From assembly GCF_032062135.1 (NCBI RefSeq), contig NC_092859.1:123296874-123360873 (forward strand): a stretch of 64,000 nt of DNA, given 5' to 3'. Positions 36,061-47,585 of the stretch are shown piece by piece. Positions within the stretch are counted from its first letter, which is position 1. Each line of letters starts with the position of its first letter. The notes beneath the pieces were generated by a model that saw only the letters and a list, made by a program, of their open reading frames with translations, searched no databases and had not been told where the DNA came from. Source of the stretch: Pyxicephalus adspersus (Eukaryota; Chordata; Amphibia; Anura; Pyxicephalidae). The position numbers and the translations under genes were made by a program.

Positions 36061-37029
36061 TAATCCAATGAAAACTACAGTTAGATTTGTATCCTTATAT
36101 AAATCTTCGTGTATAGCCTAAAGCTGATTACACACAAAGCAATGTGATTAAACAAGTAAACTTTTGTATTCTTTTGTTATCAAAATCAGAAAGCAGTTGA
36201 AGACTGACATGATATTTTCAATTAGCTTTATAGAGGAGGTAAACTTAGCGTTCCTCACAGTTTTACGACACGTTTCAGGAACCTTGACCATCTTGATTGG
36301 CCAGGCTGAAATTACATAACTTTATATATACTTAAAAAATAACAATATAGCACTGTTGCCATTATATAGTACTAGAGCCTTATGTATGATGGCCAGGAGC
36401 CAACGTACATATTAGCTCCCCATGTACCTATGTGACTTCCATTGGCAGGCCATTGACTTTCTTCTGTGAGCTATCATTATCTTCCTTATCTTTCATGCTA
36501 AGAAGCCTGAGTCACTACTTATGGTGCAGAATTATGTGATATTCTGCACATCTATTGAACATGGATGTGATGACATCATGAATCTAATATTCCAACTCTC
36601 CAGTCCTATGTTTAGTTTGATCACAGAACAAACGATCCTTGTGTGGTATAAAAGGAACAACGTAATAGGTACTTAGGTTTATCTGACTCATAGCCTGTGA
36701 AAATTGCCTTTTATTACCCATCATAACATGGTCTGAATTTCAATATCTGACATTTTAAACTACTAATGAAATACTCTAATATCATGAAAATGCATTAGGA
36801 AAATCTATAGAAACACTGATAACAATAAAAGGGGGTTATGAACTAGCTTTCATATGTCAAATACACCAAAGTTATTTTCAAAGTCTTTACTCCTTTATTT
36901 GCCAGACATTTTAAGCTAATAATATAGGATATTTGGTGTGATATACAGAGAGAGATATGCATTTGGGTTCTGATTAGTTTTGCCAAGGGGTTCTTGTACT
37001 CATATAAGTGCAAATGCCACCCCAACCTA
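36061..37029. other. No gene recognised
   Basis: No repeat or frame of note was seen. Confidence 0.55.
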
Positions 37030-37345
37030 TGCTCTGCTTCTCACCTATTCAATTCCAAAGCACACTGCTCATATTCACCCTTTCACTGTGGCATCTTCTA
37101 CCCTCTGCTTAGGGATGTCTTCCTAATCACACCATTCCTTCCCTGAGGCCAATTCTTCCCCCAAATCTGAGCTTTCATCCTGATTGTGTCACTCCTACAC
37201 TGTAGCCCCATTCTCCCCCAAACTCTGTGCTCTAATCTTGACTGGCACTACTTGACTTTAACATCTTCTTTCCCTTGACTTTCGGCACTGTTGCCTTAAA
37301 TGTACCACAACTTTGTTTGCTACCTTTCCCTACCTGCCTCCACCC
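37030..37345 (+). repeat. Degenerate pyrimidine-rich minisatellite
   Basis: Four to five imperfect units of about 56-63 bp can be aligned by eye on a CTCTG-GCT...ATC-TGA-TG...CACT...TTCT--CCC-AAA pattern. The strand is C/T-rich throughout. Divergence between units is high, so the array is old. Confidence 0.45.
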
Positions 37346-37763
37346 TCTTTTTTAGCTGTGCATGTTCTCATATTGACTGTATTATGCCTTTACTGTGATC
37401 CTTATCTTTTTATCTGTGTTCTGTAGGCTGTGCACTGTCATCCGAACTGCATTATTTACTCACTGCAGCTACTGTATAAAAATGATTATAGGAATTTACT
37501 TGTTTAGATCAATTTCAATCATTGTATTTTCACAGTGGTAGTATTTTGTTTAATGTGTGTGATGCCATACTGTTATGGATAAGTATAATGCATATAGTTT
37601 GGAATCCCAATATACTGTTGCATTTGTATAAAGGGCCTATGACATAAAGAAGACTTTTATTTTTATTATCTTAAGTTAGCCAATAAAAGGTAATAAACTA
37701 CAAAACGTGCATTGATAGTAAGTGAATATATTACAATATTCTACTATAGCTAAAAAAAAAAAC

Positions 37764-38216
37764 TTAAAGTGAAACAAAACTTTAAAAAAAATTGACCAGG
37801 TGAGTTTATTTTATTGCAGAAGGGACATTGTCTGGACCTTCTGCAATAAAGTAAATGTAACTGCCTGATCACAACTTTGTAATGACACTCACCTTTCCTC
37901 ACTGTGTTGCCAGTGACACCGTCTTCTCCTGGTCCTCTTCCAGGTTATGTATTTTCAGCTGTTATGATTGGCCAGTCCAGAATGATGAAGCTCCTGTGCA
38001 TGCACATGCGAGTTGATTCAAGTCCCTGTGGGATAATGGAATACCCGGCATATCTGGCATCTCACACAGCTGTGCATGTAAAGCTGAGTGTTCTTTAAGA
38101 AGAAAGATCATGAACAGGCAGTATGCTTTATTGCAGAAGGGATATAGTCTGCCCTTCTACAATGAAAATCCTGTCTGTGTGGGATCTTTAATTGCAGAAC
38201 TATAGTTCTGCTTTGA
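37764..38216. mobile_element. TTAA-flanked MITE (piggyBac-like ends)
   Basis: Left end TTAAAGTGAAACAAAACTT and right end AACTATAGTTCTGCTTTGAA form an inverted pair. The flanks are TTAA (37764) and TTGA (38213). Inside, a 14-bp perfect stem TTTATTGCAGAAGG / CCTTCTGCAATAAA sits at 37810-37850, and a decayed copy of the same stem at about 38128-38166. A 64-codon frame inside is not a transposase. Confidence 0.7.
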
Positions 38217-40525
38217 AACTGGTTCTCCAGGGTATAGTTGGTAAACATATATACCACCATTTCTTACCTACAGGCGATACTCTGGAAAATAATAAAATTC
38301 CTTTAGAGAAGGTTATTTTGGAATGAGTTATGTCTTCATTGTTGGTGAGAGTCTGAAAGGTTGTCTGAAGACCTTTAAGGGATTTGGTATTTAAGTACCA
38401 TTACCAGTGGTGATTTGGCCATGATATAGGACATTTGATGAAGCATTCGCAGCTTACAACATAGTACAAGCATCCTCTGTGGGTGCTAAAAAGTGCAGAA
38501 TCAAGGAGCACAAGGATACCAGTGAAATGGTACACTAGTAGAATTGAACTTCTTTAAAAAAAACTTTTTAGGATCTAAGATGAAAGAGTTTTGCTGATAA
38601 TAGATAAGAAACAATTTTAAAGACATTATTATGTCACATTAAAAAAAGCTGTCGTGAAAATAAAAAGAATAGCCACAGCTGTTTACTTGTTCTTGAAGTT
38701 GCATGTTCTGTGATTGTCATTATTATTCCTTCAGTATTTGGTAAATCCCTGACCTATTACAAGCATACATTTATATAATTTGTCAGGACCTATAATATGT
38801 ACATGTTTGCTTCAGATCATTACCTAAACAATAAGATAAGGCTCACGCTGATAGCCTTGGAGCAGGTCAGTAATGGCAGTTTCCATAATTCCTCCCAGAA
38901 AGCAAAAGTCTTGTTTGTCCAGGACATCCACCACTGGCCCTACATTTTGGTTAAATTATTGGCCCATCCTTAAAAGGATATAGATTTGTGGAAACCTGAA
39001 TATCTATGTCTACCTGTAAGTTTAATTCAGTTCACTCTAAATCTGGGAGTGATCCTGAATTCAAAGATTCTCTGTATGAGGATAGTACATAAGAGTGTAC
39101 AAGCAATCCTACAAAGTACCAGTTTTAATGCTCCCTGTATTTTAGATACGATCAATCAAAAACCAAAAGGTGCCAATCTATAAGAGATTGAAAAAAGGAC
39201 AAAAACAGCAGCAAAAACAAAGCATGCCTCAGCTGCAATAAAGAACCTGTCTGCTCACAATTTTTATTTTTTACTTCAACTTTAAAATCTAAGACTTGTT
39301 TCAGAGCTTGTTAAATTTTTATTACTATGCGTGTCCACATTGGAGAATAAAAAAAAACTTTCCTGGTCCTGATGACTATGGTCACCAAGGCAGAGGGTGG
39401 GGGGAAATCTAGAATGTTAGACGTGTCCCAGCAAAAATAATGCTAATAGGGTTATAAGAGATTAATAAGCAAAATGGTTTTCTCTTTCTTCCAGTTGAGT
39501 CTCCACTACAAGTGAAGGGAAATTTATCCATTGGTATACAAACAGCAACAAGTCAACTAGGATATATTTTTAACTCTGGGTCATTAGTTGTCAAAAGAAG
39601 CTGAGAAGAAATGTTTCTTCTTATCTGCAAAAGACTAATGATAGCATTCTGCCATATAATATATCACCTCCAAGGCTAAGGACAGTCAGTTTCCTGTAGT
39701 TCAAGGACTACCGTTGATTAATAAAGGGTATGGTATTTTGGAAAAAAGATACTTTGGCTGTATACTGTAGCATGTCAGAATTTTTTCTTTAGCAGCCTTA
39801 ATTGCCTGGTAGGAACAAATAAAAAATGTATGAACATTATATGTAGAATTTTAAGGTTCAGTTCTGTTTTTCTTTCTTTTTTACCAGCATATATTAATGT
39901 TAGACATTAATTTCCATTGTTTTATTATAATTGTGTACTATACACACACATATACCTCCGTGCTCTAGTTTTGGTAATATAATTTGCATATGCTTTTTTA
40001 ATCACTCCATACACAGTGTCTAACTAAAATAAATTTAGAACTTGCAGAGAGGAGTCTATAAAACAACTCTTATTTAAAGGAAGTGAGATAAGTATAGTAT
40101 GTAAGTATCACCTACCTCCCTAACTACACAGCTGCAAACCCCTGATTTAAAGGGTCAGTGCACTCAATATGTTTACTTTAGTTTTAGGTGGATGCTCATG
40201 TTCTAAATCACCCGCCAGTCTCACTATCACTCAAACACTTCTACAATAAGATATCAATTTGGATTTTCTAGATGTTCATCATAAGAATGATGATTTCTTT
40301 TCCTGCTACATTCTATATATATTATCAAGTTATCCATAGTATAGAAATAGTATGGACAGACTTGTGATGGCAGGTGATTGTAGCTAGGAATTGATCACAT
40401 TGTCCATATAAGTTAGTGATTTCACAGTTTGAAGTATCCATGATTACTGAACCAAGTCTTTATGTTGTGTATATCACTGATTTTTATTGTTTGGGTTAAA
40501 GAAGTTATGTAAGTATATGTATATT
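38217..40525. other. No gene recognised; possible old repeats
   Basis: The stretch 39300-39560 (GTGTCCACATTGGAGA, then GACGTGTCCCAGCAAAAA) has the look of an old interspersed repeat I cannot name. No open frame has a recognisable domain. Confidence 0.45.
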
Positions 40526-40819
40526 CAGGTTGACAATCGAAAATCCGGATTCCTTCAGTTTCCCGGCATGAATTTCGGATCGCATTTTCAATACAGGGAC
40601 TGCAGTACACTGTTTGGCCACTAATGTTTTCATGGGGCTGTTCTGCAAAAACAGTTGTTAGGTCTTGCTTGCTAAACTAAATACACATCCCTGCTGCCTG
40701 CTCTCTGGAACTGTGCCAGATGTCCGCAGGTGCTGTGAGAGAAAGGCTGGCCTGTGTGTGGTTTAAAAAATCCGACACTCCTCAGGTCTGGAGGTTGCCA
40801 GATTTTTGATTGTCAACTG
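40526..40819. mobile_element. Pogo/Tigger-like non-autonomous element
   Basis: Left end CAGGTTGACAATCGAAAATC and right end (minus strand) CAGTTGACAATCAAAAATCT form a terminal inverted repeat of the pogo/Tigger type. The right flank is TA and the left is TT, consistent with a mutated TA duplication. The 294-bp body has no transposase. Confidence 0.75.
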
Positions 40820-42030
40820 TATAAGGTATAGTTTATATAAGTTAAAAAAGATAGATAGGTGCATAGTAATCATGTAAATATAAAATATTGCCAGTTAACA
40901 CTATATGTTCCAGCAGGTGAAGGTTTAGGCTTTGTAGCACATTCCATTTTTCCTACTTCCATTATTCCATAGCTAAAGAAAATAACTTTGTTATGCACAA
41001 CAATTGTGTGGTCACGGAATAAAATAACATAATGTGTCCCAGAGCCATTTTGGAATTTCTTTTATTTCCAAAGTGTATATTGCAGATATTGACATATTGA
41101 CATATTCTTGTCATTTAGATTCTTATGTGTGAGAGGTAGACAAGGGACCTAAGATAAGGGACTTATAATAAATAGAAATAGAGGCTGGTGGAGACTGATG
41201 AAACATTTGAATGCATAGATTTGGTTTTTTAGCTGGATTGACAAGGCAAAGATTTAGTTATGAACCAGATGTATGATACTAGTGTATAGTCCCAGGAAAC
41301 TGAAAGGGTTCCCAACAATATGAGTGGCCTCCATACTTTAGATCAATTTGTATAGGATGTCAGAATGTTAAAGTAATGAGAGATATTAGATCTCAATGTG
41401 TTCTATTTTTTTCTGTACCATGTACACCATGTTTTTCCTAGGACCTTTCAGCCAGGTGCATTGGCCTGCCTATTTTCCAGTCCCCTTTTTTCTTGCCAAA
41501 GTGCATTCACCTCTTTACTCTTTAAATTATAATTTTGCAATGAAGGTGACAGTGTCAGCAGTGCATATTAGTCCTGTCTTCCTAGCCCTGGCATGCAGTG
41601 CAATAATAGCCAATTTTAGCTATGTGAGGAACACTTCACCTCTGACCAGCAATGTATAGGGCAATACACTCACCACAAATGTGAGGGGTCACTTAACCAC
41701 ATTTTTCCAGGCACGAATAATAAACTATATTAGACATATAAATTATGGTTTTGTTATATTGTTATAGTATTGTTATATTAAAAACCTGGAAACATGTAAC
41801 AAGTCATGTACTATAAACCAGCTATATATAGAATGGCCCGTTTCACCAATTAGGCTTCTTCAGAACTAATAGGACTGGTAGCATAGTACACTACAATAAC
41901 AACAAAAAAATAGAAAACGTTATTACAAAGTTCAGAGAGATGAATACATATCCCATAAAGTCAAACATTGCATAGCAAAATCTATAAATCCACTTACATC
42001 ACATTTTCTGGATATAAAAATTAAAACAAG
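40820..42030. other. No gene recognised
   Basis: An 87-codon plus frame (41396-41659) looks hydrophobic but has no domain. No repeat was assigned. Confidence 0.5.
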
Positions 42031-42182
42031 CCAAGCTAATAGGTTCTTCAACCCAGGGATGTAAAATGAGAGCTGGGCTGGCGAGCCATCTTCTACATAA
42101 ACTCTAATTTACAAGGTACAATTTCAGATTGACTGTGGATGATGGCTCTGCCGGCCCTGGGTTCAAGAACCTATTAGCTTGG
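42031..42182. mobile_element. 152-bp hairpin with 27/28-bp matching arms
   Basis: Arms 42031-42058 and 42155-42182 are inverted partners with a single mismatch. The next inner bases (GGCTGGCGAGCCATC / GATGGCTCTGCCGGCC) also pair. Such high arm identity means recent origin or gene conversion. Family unknown. Confidence 0.75.
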
Positions 42183-43179
42183 TGTGTGACTCGGCTACAT
42201 TTCTGAGTATTTTGGGTATTTTTGTGTGGCAGTGGGTTCTTTGGATGAAAAAGGTTGGACATGCCTGGTTTAAATACTCTTAATACTATATATCTGCCAC
42301 AATTGAGATTATTCTGTATGTATAATAATACTCAATCTATTGGCTATTATTAGATTTAAATAAATAAGTAATTACATTTAAATAGAGACCCATGGGGCAA
42401 AAGGCAAGACTTGGTAAGGTTCAACTAGTACTCCTAAAGGCATTACATTTTTCATAACCAGGATAAAATGACCTCAAAGTGGTGCTTTTTTAAATCCTTA
42501 TCATAAAAAACGTAAATAAAAACGTACGTACATAAAATATAAAGTCAACTTGTAATTTTATTGTTATTTTTCTATACATACTGAAGCAGTTATTCTTCAT
42601 ATACTGTATCAGTCCCTAACACTGTCACTTTTTATGACACCATTGAGCAGATAAGCAGCTTGAATATGTATTTGTGCTAAACAGTGAATGAGTGATGAGT
42701 GCATTGCCTTTGTGCAGTGAACAAATAGTTGTTTACATGCCTAGCCTACAATGAATAATAATATACACTCTCATGAAGGATTATACACACATAAAGTATT
42801 TGGCTAGATCTAATAATGCATACTCACATCTCTGACTTGAAGTATATTCGAATGTGAGATGTAATACATGCTAGAGGGTCTGAAGTCTGAGGTAAATTGC
42901 ATGGTGTCAAACCAGCATGGTAAGACTTGCAGGTTGGAGGCTTTAGTGAATTTACTAAAAAAAAGTCCTGAAAACTGAAATTGTTGACAGCAGGAAAACT
43001 TAGAACATAATATAAGAAATCAAAGAAGGTATGTAAAATTTCAAAATATATCTGAATCAGTATATAATGTGTTAATATGAGGTGCATATATACATCTGCT
43101 GTATCAAAAAGTGTCCAGCCAGCACTAAAATAACCTGAATGGATATGGAAAAGGTAGATATCTCCTTTATTCTACCGTG
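42183..43179. other. No gene recognised
   Basis: AT-rich, no repeat or domain-bearing frame seen. Confidence 0.55.
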
Positions 43180-43310
43180 TTTCCCCGATTTTAAGACATC
43201 CCCATTAAATAAGCCACCCCCGATTTTTGAAAAAATAATTAAAATAAGACACTCACCCGCGAATAAGACATCCTCCGATATTTGATCCTGTGTGTGTCTC
43301 CTTGATGCTG
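43180..43310 (+). repeat. Interspersed repeat with CCCCGATTTTAAGACA motif, cut by gap
   Basis: CCGTGTTTCCCCGATTTTAA, AATAAGCCACCCCCGATTTT and AATAAGACATCCTCCGATAT are imperfect internal repeats of a short motif. This resembles a widespread vertebrate repeat whose ends read TACCGTATTT. The right side is lost in the N run. Confidence 0.6.
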
Positions 43311-44153
43311 NNNNNNNNNNNNNNNNNNNNNNNNNNNNNNNNNNNNNNNNNNNNNNNNNNNNNNNNNNNNNNNNNNNNNNNNNNNNNNNNNNNNNNNNNN
43401 NNNNNNNNNNNNNNNNNNNNNNNNNNNNNNNNNNNNNNNNNNNNNNNNNNNNNNNNNNNNNNNNNNNNNNNNNNNNNNNNNNNNNNNNNNNNNNNNNNNN
43501 NNNNNNNNNNNNNNNNNNNNNNNNNNNNNNNNNNNNNNNNNNNNNNNNNNNNNNNNNNNNNNNNNNNNNNNNNNNNNNNNNNNNNNNNNNNNNNNNNNNN
43601 NNNNNNNNNNNNNNNNNNNNNNNNNNNNNNNNNNNNNNNNNNNNNNNNNNNNNNNNNNNNNNNNNNNNNNNNNNNNNNNNNNNNNNNNNNNNNNNNNNNN
43701 NNNNNNNNNNNNNNNNNNNNNNNNNNNNNNNNNNNNNNNNNNNNNNNNNNNNNNNNNNNNNNNNNNNNNNNNNNNNNNNNNNNNNNNNNNNNNNNNNNNN
43801 NNNNNNNNNNNNNNNNNNNNNNNNNNNNNNNNNNNNNNNNNNNNNNNNNNNNNNNNNNNNNNNNNNNNNNNNNNNNNNNNNNNNNNNNNNNNNNNNNNNN
43901 NNNNNNNNNNNNNNNNNNNNNNNNNNNNNNNNNNNNNNNNNNNNNNNNNNNNNNNNNNNNNNNNNNNNNNNNNNNNNNNNNNNNNNNNNNNNNNNNNNNN
44001 NNNNNNNNNNNNNNNNNNNNNNNNNNNNNNNNNNNNNNNNNNNNNNNNNNNNNNNNNNNNNNNNNNNNNNNNNNNNNNNNNNNNNNNNNNNNNNNNNNNN
44101 NNNNNNNNNNNNNNNNNNNNNNNNNNNNNNNNNNNNNNNNNNNNNNNNNNNNN
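43311..44153. other. Assembly gap (843 N)
   Basis: A continuous run of N. It is flanked by a repeat on the left and an LTR-like sequence on the right, so the gap probably hides the rest of these repeats. Reading frames that cross it are artefacts. Confidence 1.
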
Positions 44154-44501
44154 TTTGGAGAGACACAGCCAGGGGGACTGTGTGAGTGAGCTCTCTGCCT
44201 GGGGACACAGAAAGTTGGTCTGTGTGGATGAACTCAAACCTGAGTAAAAGGTTGCTGAAAGCTGTGTTTGGAGCTGACAGGGAGAAGCCATCCAGCTGAT
44301 AGACAGGAACGTCGGATGTACAGTAAGTGACGGACAGGCGAGGTTTTCTTTTGCTTTTTTTGTTATTTTATCTGCAACCTTCCAATAAACCTGACTACAA
44401 GTCAGCTTAACACTTTTACCTCAGTGTGTGATCTGAATTGGATGAATCGGACAAGTGTCTTTTGACCCCAGCAAAGGCGATCCTGAGCGTAACCCCTCAC
44501 A
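44154..44501 (+). mobile_element. 3' part of a probable LTR
   Basis: After the gap comes a unique stretch with AATAAA at 44384-44389, a GT/T-rich tract and a CCCCTCACA end at 44493-44501, like the poly(A) signal and CA end of an LTR. The LTR start would lie in the gap. No primer-binding site or polypurine tract was recognised next to it, so a solo LTR fits best. The retroelement class is not assignable. Confidence 0.5.
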
Positions 44502-44737
44502 ATATACCGTATATATATGCAAGAGATACATGAGACAAAGTCTAACTCTGATACATTGGTCAGTCCTAGTAATATTTCTGTGGCATTGAACTTGACATTG
44601 TAGTTATTCCATGACCCAAAACCTTATGGTTACTGCTATTCCTCTAACACTATTGGTTTTCAGTGCTTTACTACAGCGCAGGTTACTTTAAATACCACCA
44701 CAATGATGTGCACCTTCTGCCTCTCTTACAGCGGAAC

Positions 44738-45260
44738 TTAAAGCGGACCTAAACTAAAATTTTTACTTTACATGACAGGGTAGGCAACCCTTTTATATAA
44801 AGTAGAAATAATATTTTGTTTTGTTTTTAACCCCAGCATTCCAACCCTTGTTTTTTTTTAAAAAAAAGGTTATACCCCTCCCTTTCTGTCTTGATCGCCA
44901 CAGCGATTTAAGACTGAATGTGAGCACAGATCCTTCCGGGATACGTGATATGTTACGCATCCGCATGTGCAGAAGGGATTTTCTCCCACACTGAGGGGAA
45001 AGAGATGCCGTTATCATGCATGTGCAGTGAGATCGGCACTCTTTTTTAGCTCTTTACAGCAGGCTACGTCACCCAATCTCGGACCTGTGCGGTACAAGAT
45101 TGGCTAACGTGTCCAGTGGAATAAAGAAGGGGGCTGGAGATGGCAACGCCCTTCATTTTCTCTGCAACAGGACGAAGGAGAATTCCAGGATGGCGCGGGA
45201 CCCGATCGAGGACTTCTCCAGTACAATCAAGGGATATGCAGATTTAAAGTGCCGCTTTAA
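44738..45260. mobile_element. TTAA-flanked MITE (piggyBac-like ends), intact
   Basis: TTAAAGCGGACCTAAACT at the left and the mirrored AAAGTGCCGCTTTAA at the right, both bounded by exact TTAA (44738-44741 and 45257-45260). The 523-bp body contains no transposase. Its ends match the elements at 4352 and 37764. Confidence 0.82.
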
Positions 45261-47394
45261 ACTTTGCTGTATATACCAATAATCTGTCTTTGCATTTGTT
45301 TGTAATTGTTTCTAACCCATTGGGTTGGTAAAGTTTGATCACAAAATCTGACCATTATGAATGTATACGCTATATATGCTTATGATATGTTATAGATTAT
45401 AAAATGCTAATAAGTCTATTTTCAAATCAATTTTTATGTTGCCTTAACATATCAGTTGTGTAGATGCACACTGCTATTCTACATTCTAATTGTCCAGGTA
45501 GTCAGATGCTGCATGTGATGAATAGTGATGGAGGTTACAGAGTGACATCTGGAATGGAATAATCACAAGTCCCCAGGAGACAGAGAACCTGTCAATTCAC
45601 ATGTCTGTGTTATCCATAACTCCCAGCTTCCGATTTTTTGTTTCTAGGGCAGGTTAGCAAATGAAAGCAAGAAGTTAATTGCTTGGTATAAGCAACAAAG
45701 GCAGTTTTCACAACAGGGCTATTTTATTATAGTCCAATTTATCACAATGTTCTAAAGAAGAATTGACAGTGTTGCTTAGCTGCCAGATTTTTCCTTTTCA
45801 TTTTAAACTTACACTGGTACGTTATATTGGGCATTTTTTAAGGTCATATATGTACTTTATGTATGTAATGTCTGTCCGCAGCTTTCCCTGTCTGCTAACC
45901 AGTTGCTCATATTGATCTTTGATTTTCATTAAGTATCCTCTTTGTAGTTTGCAAAGGACGACCTTATGTAGGTGAGTATTGTATGAAGCATTAGGCATGG
46001 GCTATAGATATATGATGGGCTATATTCCATCTGAGCTAAAAGAAGGTCATTGCTTTACATATGAAGACCCCTAGGTTGAAAAGTAAAAAAATGATTGCTG
46101 TTCACTGGCAAGTCTTTTCTCAGTACCAATAAAAACAAAACTCCCATAATTCCCAAAGTTGTCTCTGGACAACAGTACAGTGCATGCAGAGGAAAAAATA
46201 ATAACCTTTACAATGATTTTCCCAGCATGCTAAAATATTTATGTATGTGAAAATTTCAATTTTCTAATATTCATCATCACTTGTTCATTATACAAAAGCT
46301 GATTACACCAAACAACACTTAGATAGAAAAACTCCATTATTGTTAGAAAATGAATATCACACATAATTGTCGTACTATCAATTTGGCAGTTGATGTTAAT
46401 TACCTTTACTTTTTTTTGCGATAAAGTATACTTTTACTAAAACTGTCAAAAAACTCTAATATTGTTTGACTGTAACCATACCAACCATGAGAATGCTGGG
46501 GTTTCTTTCTGGAAATAATTTCCTAATTATTATGTGGTTGGTTCAGTGCTCTTCTCAGGTTGTTTTCTCTTTTTACAATTTTGGGACTGATCATGCAACT
46601 ATAGCAGCCAGGCAGTTGTATAACAATATAGCAGTATAAAATGATAGGTGTCCGTAAGTCAGCTTTACCAGACAATGCAAAAAAAAAATTAATTATTTAA
46701 ATCTGACCTGGGGATGATTGTTTAATAATGAGACCATTAATCTGTGTTGTGTTAAGGCAGCCAATATATTGTGCATGGGCTGTCAACATGACTCTTTACC
46801 AAATCAGTGCACCACAATATCGGGCACGTGTGTTGTTAGGCACTGCCAGGGTTCCTGCATTTCCTGCTACTGTATAGTCCACTGGAACATTGCAATGCAC
46901 CACACTTTCACAACGCATTCATTGCTGCAACACAATAGTTTAAATAGGTCCTAAGCACTGACTTTGCTAGTAAAATTTAATTTTAAATTTAAATTTGATT
47001 AATTATTCCTTAAAAAAAAAAAACTGCTGGATCTAGGGCAAGAAATGGCATCATTTCTTAATCAACACCAGACCCCCAACATTTATAAACTGCAGGTATT
47101 CATTGCTGTGATGATGGTAGTGGACTCCCCTAACTTACTAGGCATGGGGCTACTGCTTCATTGTTAGTATAGTAAAGTGACCCTGATATTAAGCTGATAC
47201 TGCTGTTGGTTGTCTTAAAAATGACAATGGTACATTTATAAGCTGAAATATACGAGGAATATGTATAAAATCTGTGCATTTTGATCTGTACCACCAAAGT
47301 CTTCCTGTACAAACCAAAATAGGCAATTGTATTTAGGAGTTAACTAGAGATGGGCAAATGTATTTATTAAAATTTTAAGATATTAAGTAGACTT
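45261..47394. other. No gene recognised
   Basis: No repeat assigned; longest frame 78 codons, without a domain. Confidence 0.5.
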
Positions 47395-47585
47395 GGGCAT
47401 ACGTATGACTATATTGGTTTAATAGTGTTGTCATTCTCAATTCATAAACTAGGTGGTGCTGTGTTCATTTTTTTTCACAATAAACACAGCTGTAATTAAT
47501 TTTCATTGAAAACAAACACAGCAACCTAGTGGCCAGATTGGGAATGACACTTGCTATTAAACCAATGCATCTGTGCATTCCCCTT
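47395..47585. mobile_element. Hairpin MITE family D
   Basis: The arms 47411-47467 and 47514-47570 pair, for example ATTGGTTTAATAG with CTATTAAACCAAT, and AACTAGGTGGTGCTGTGTT with AACACAGCAACCTAGTGGCC. The same ordered words are found at 35892-36060. Outer boundaries are approximate. Confidence 0.78.

Noticed and set aside
41396..41659. Small membrane protein of 87 codons
   Set aside because: Hydrophobicity comes from T-rich sequence; no homologous domain, no splice or promoter support.
43072..44291. Long open frames of 297-378 codons on both strands
   Set aside because: They are open only because they cross 843 bases of N.
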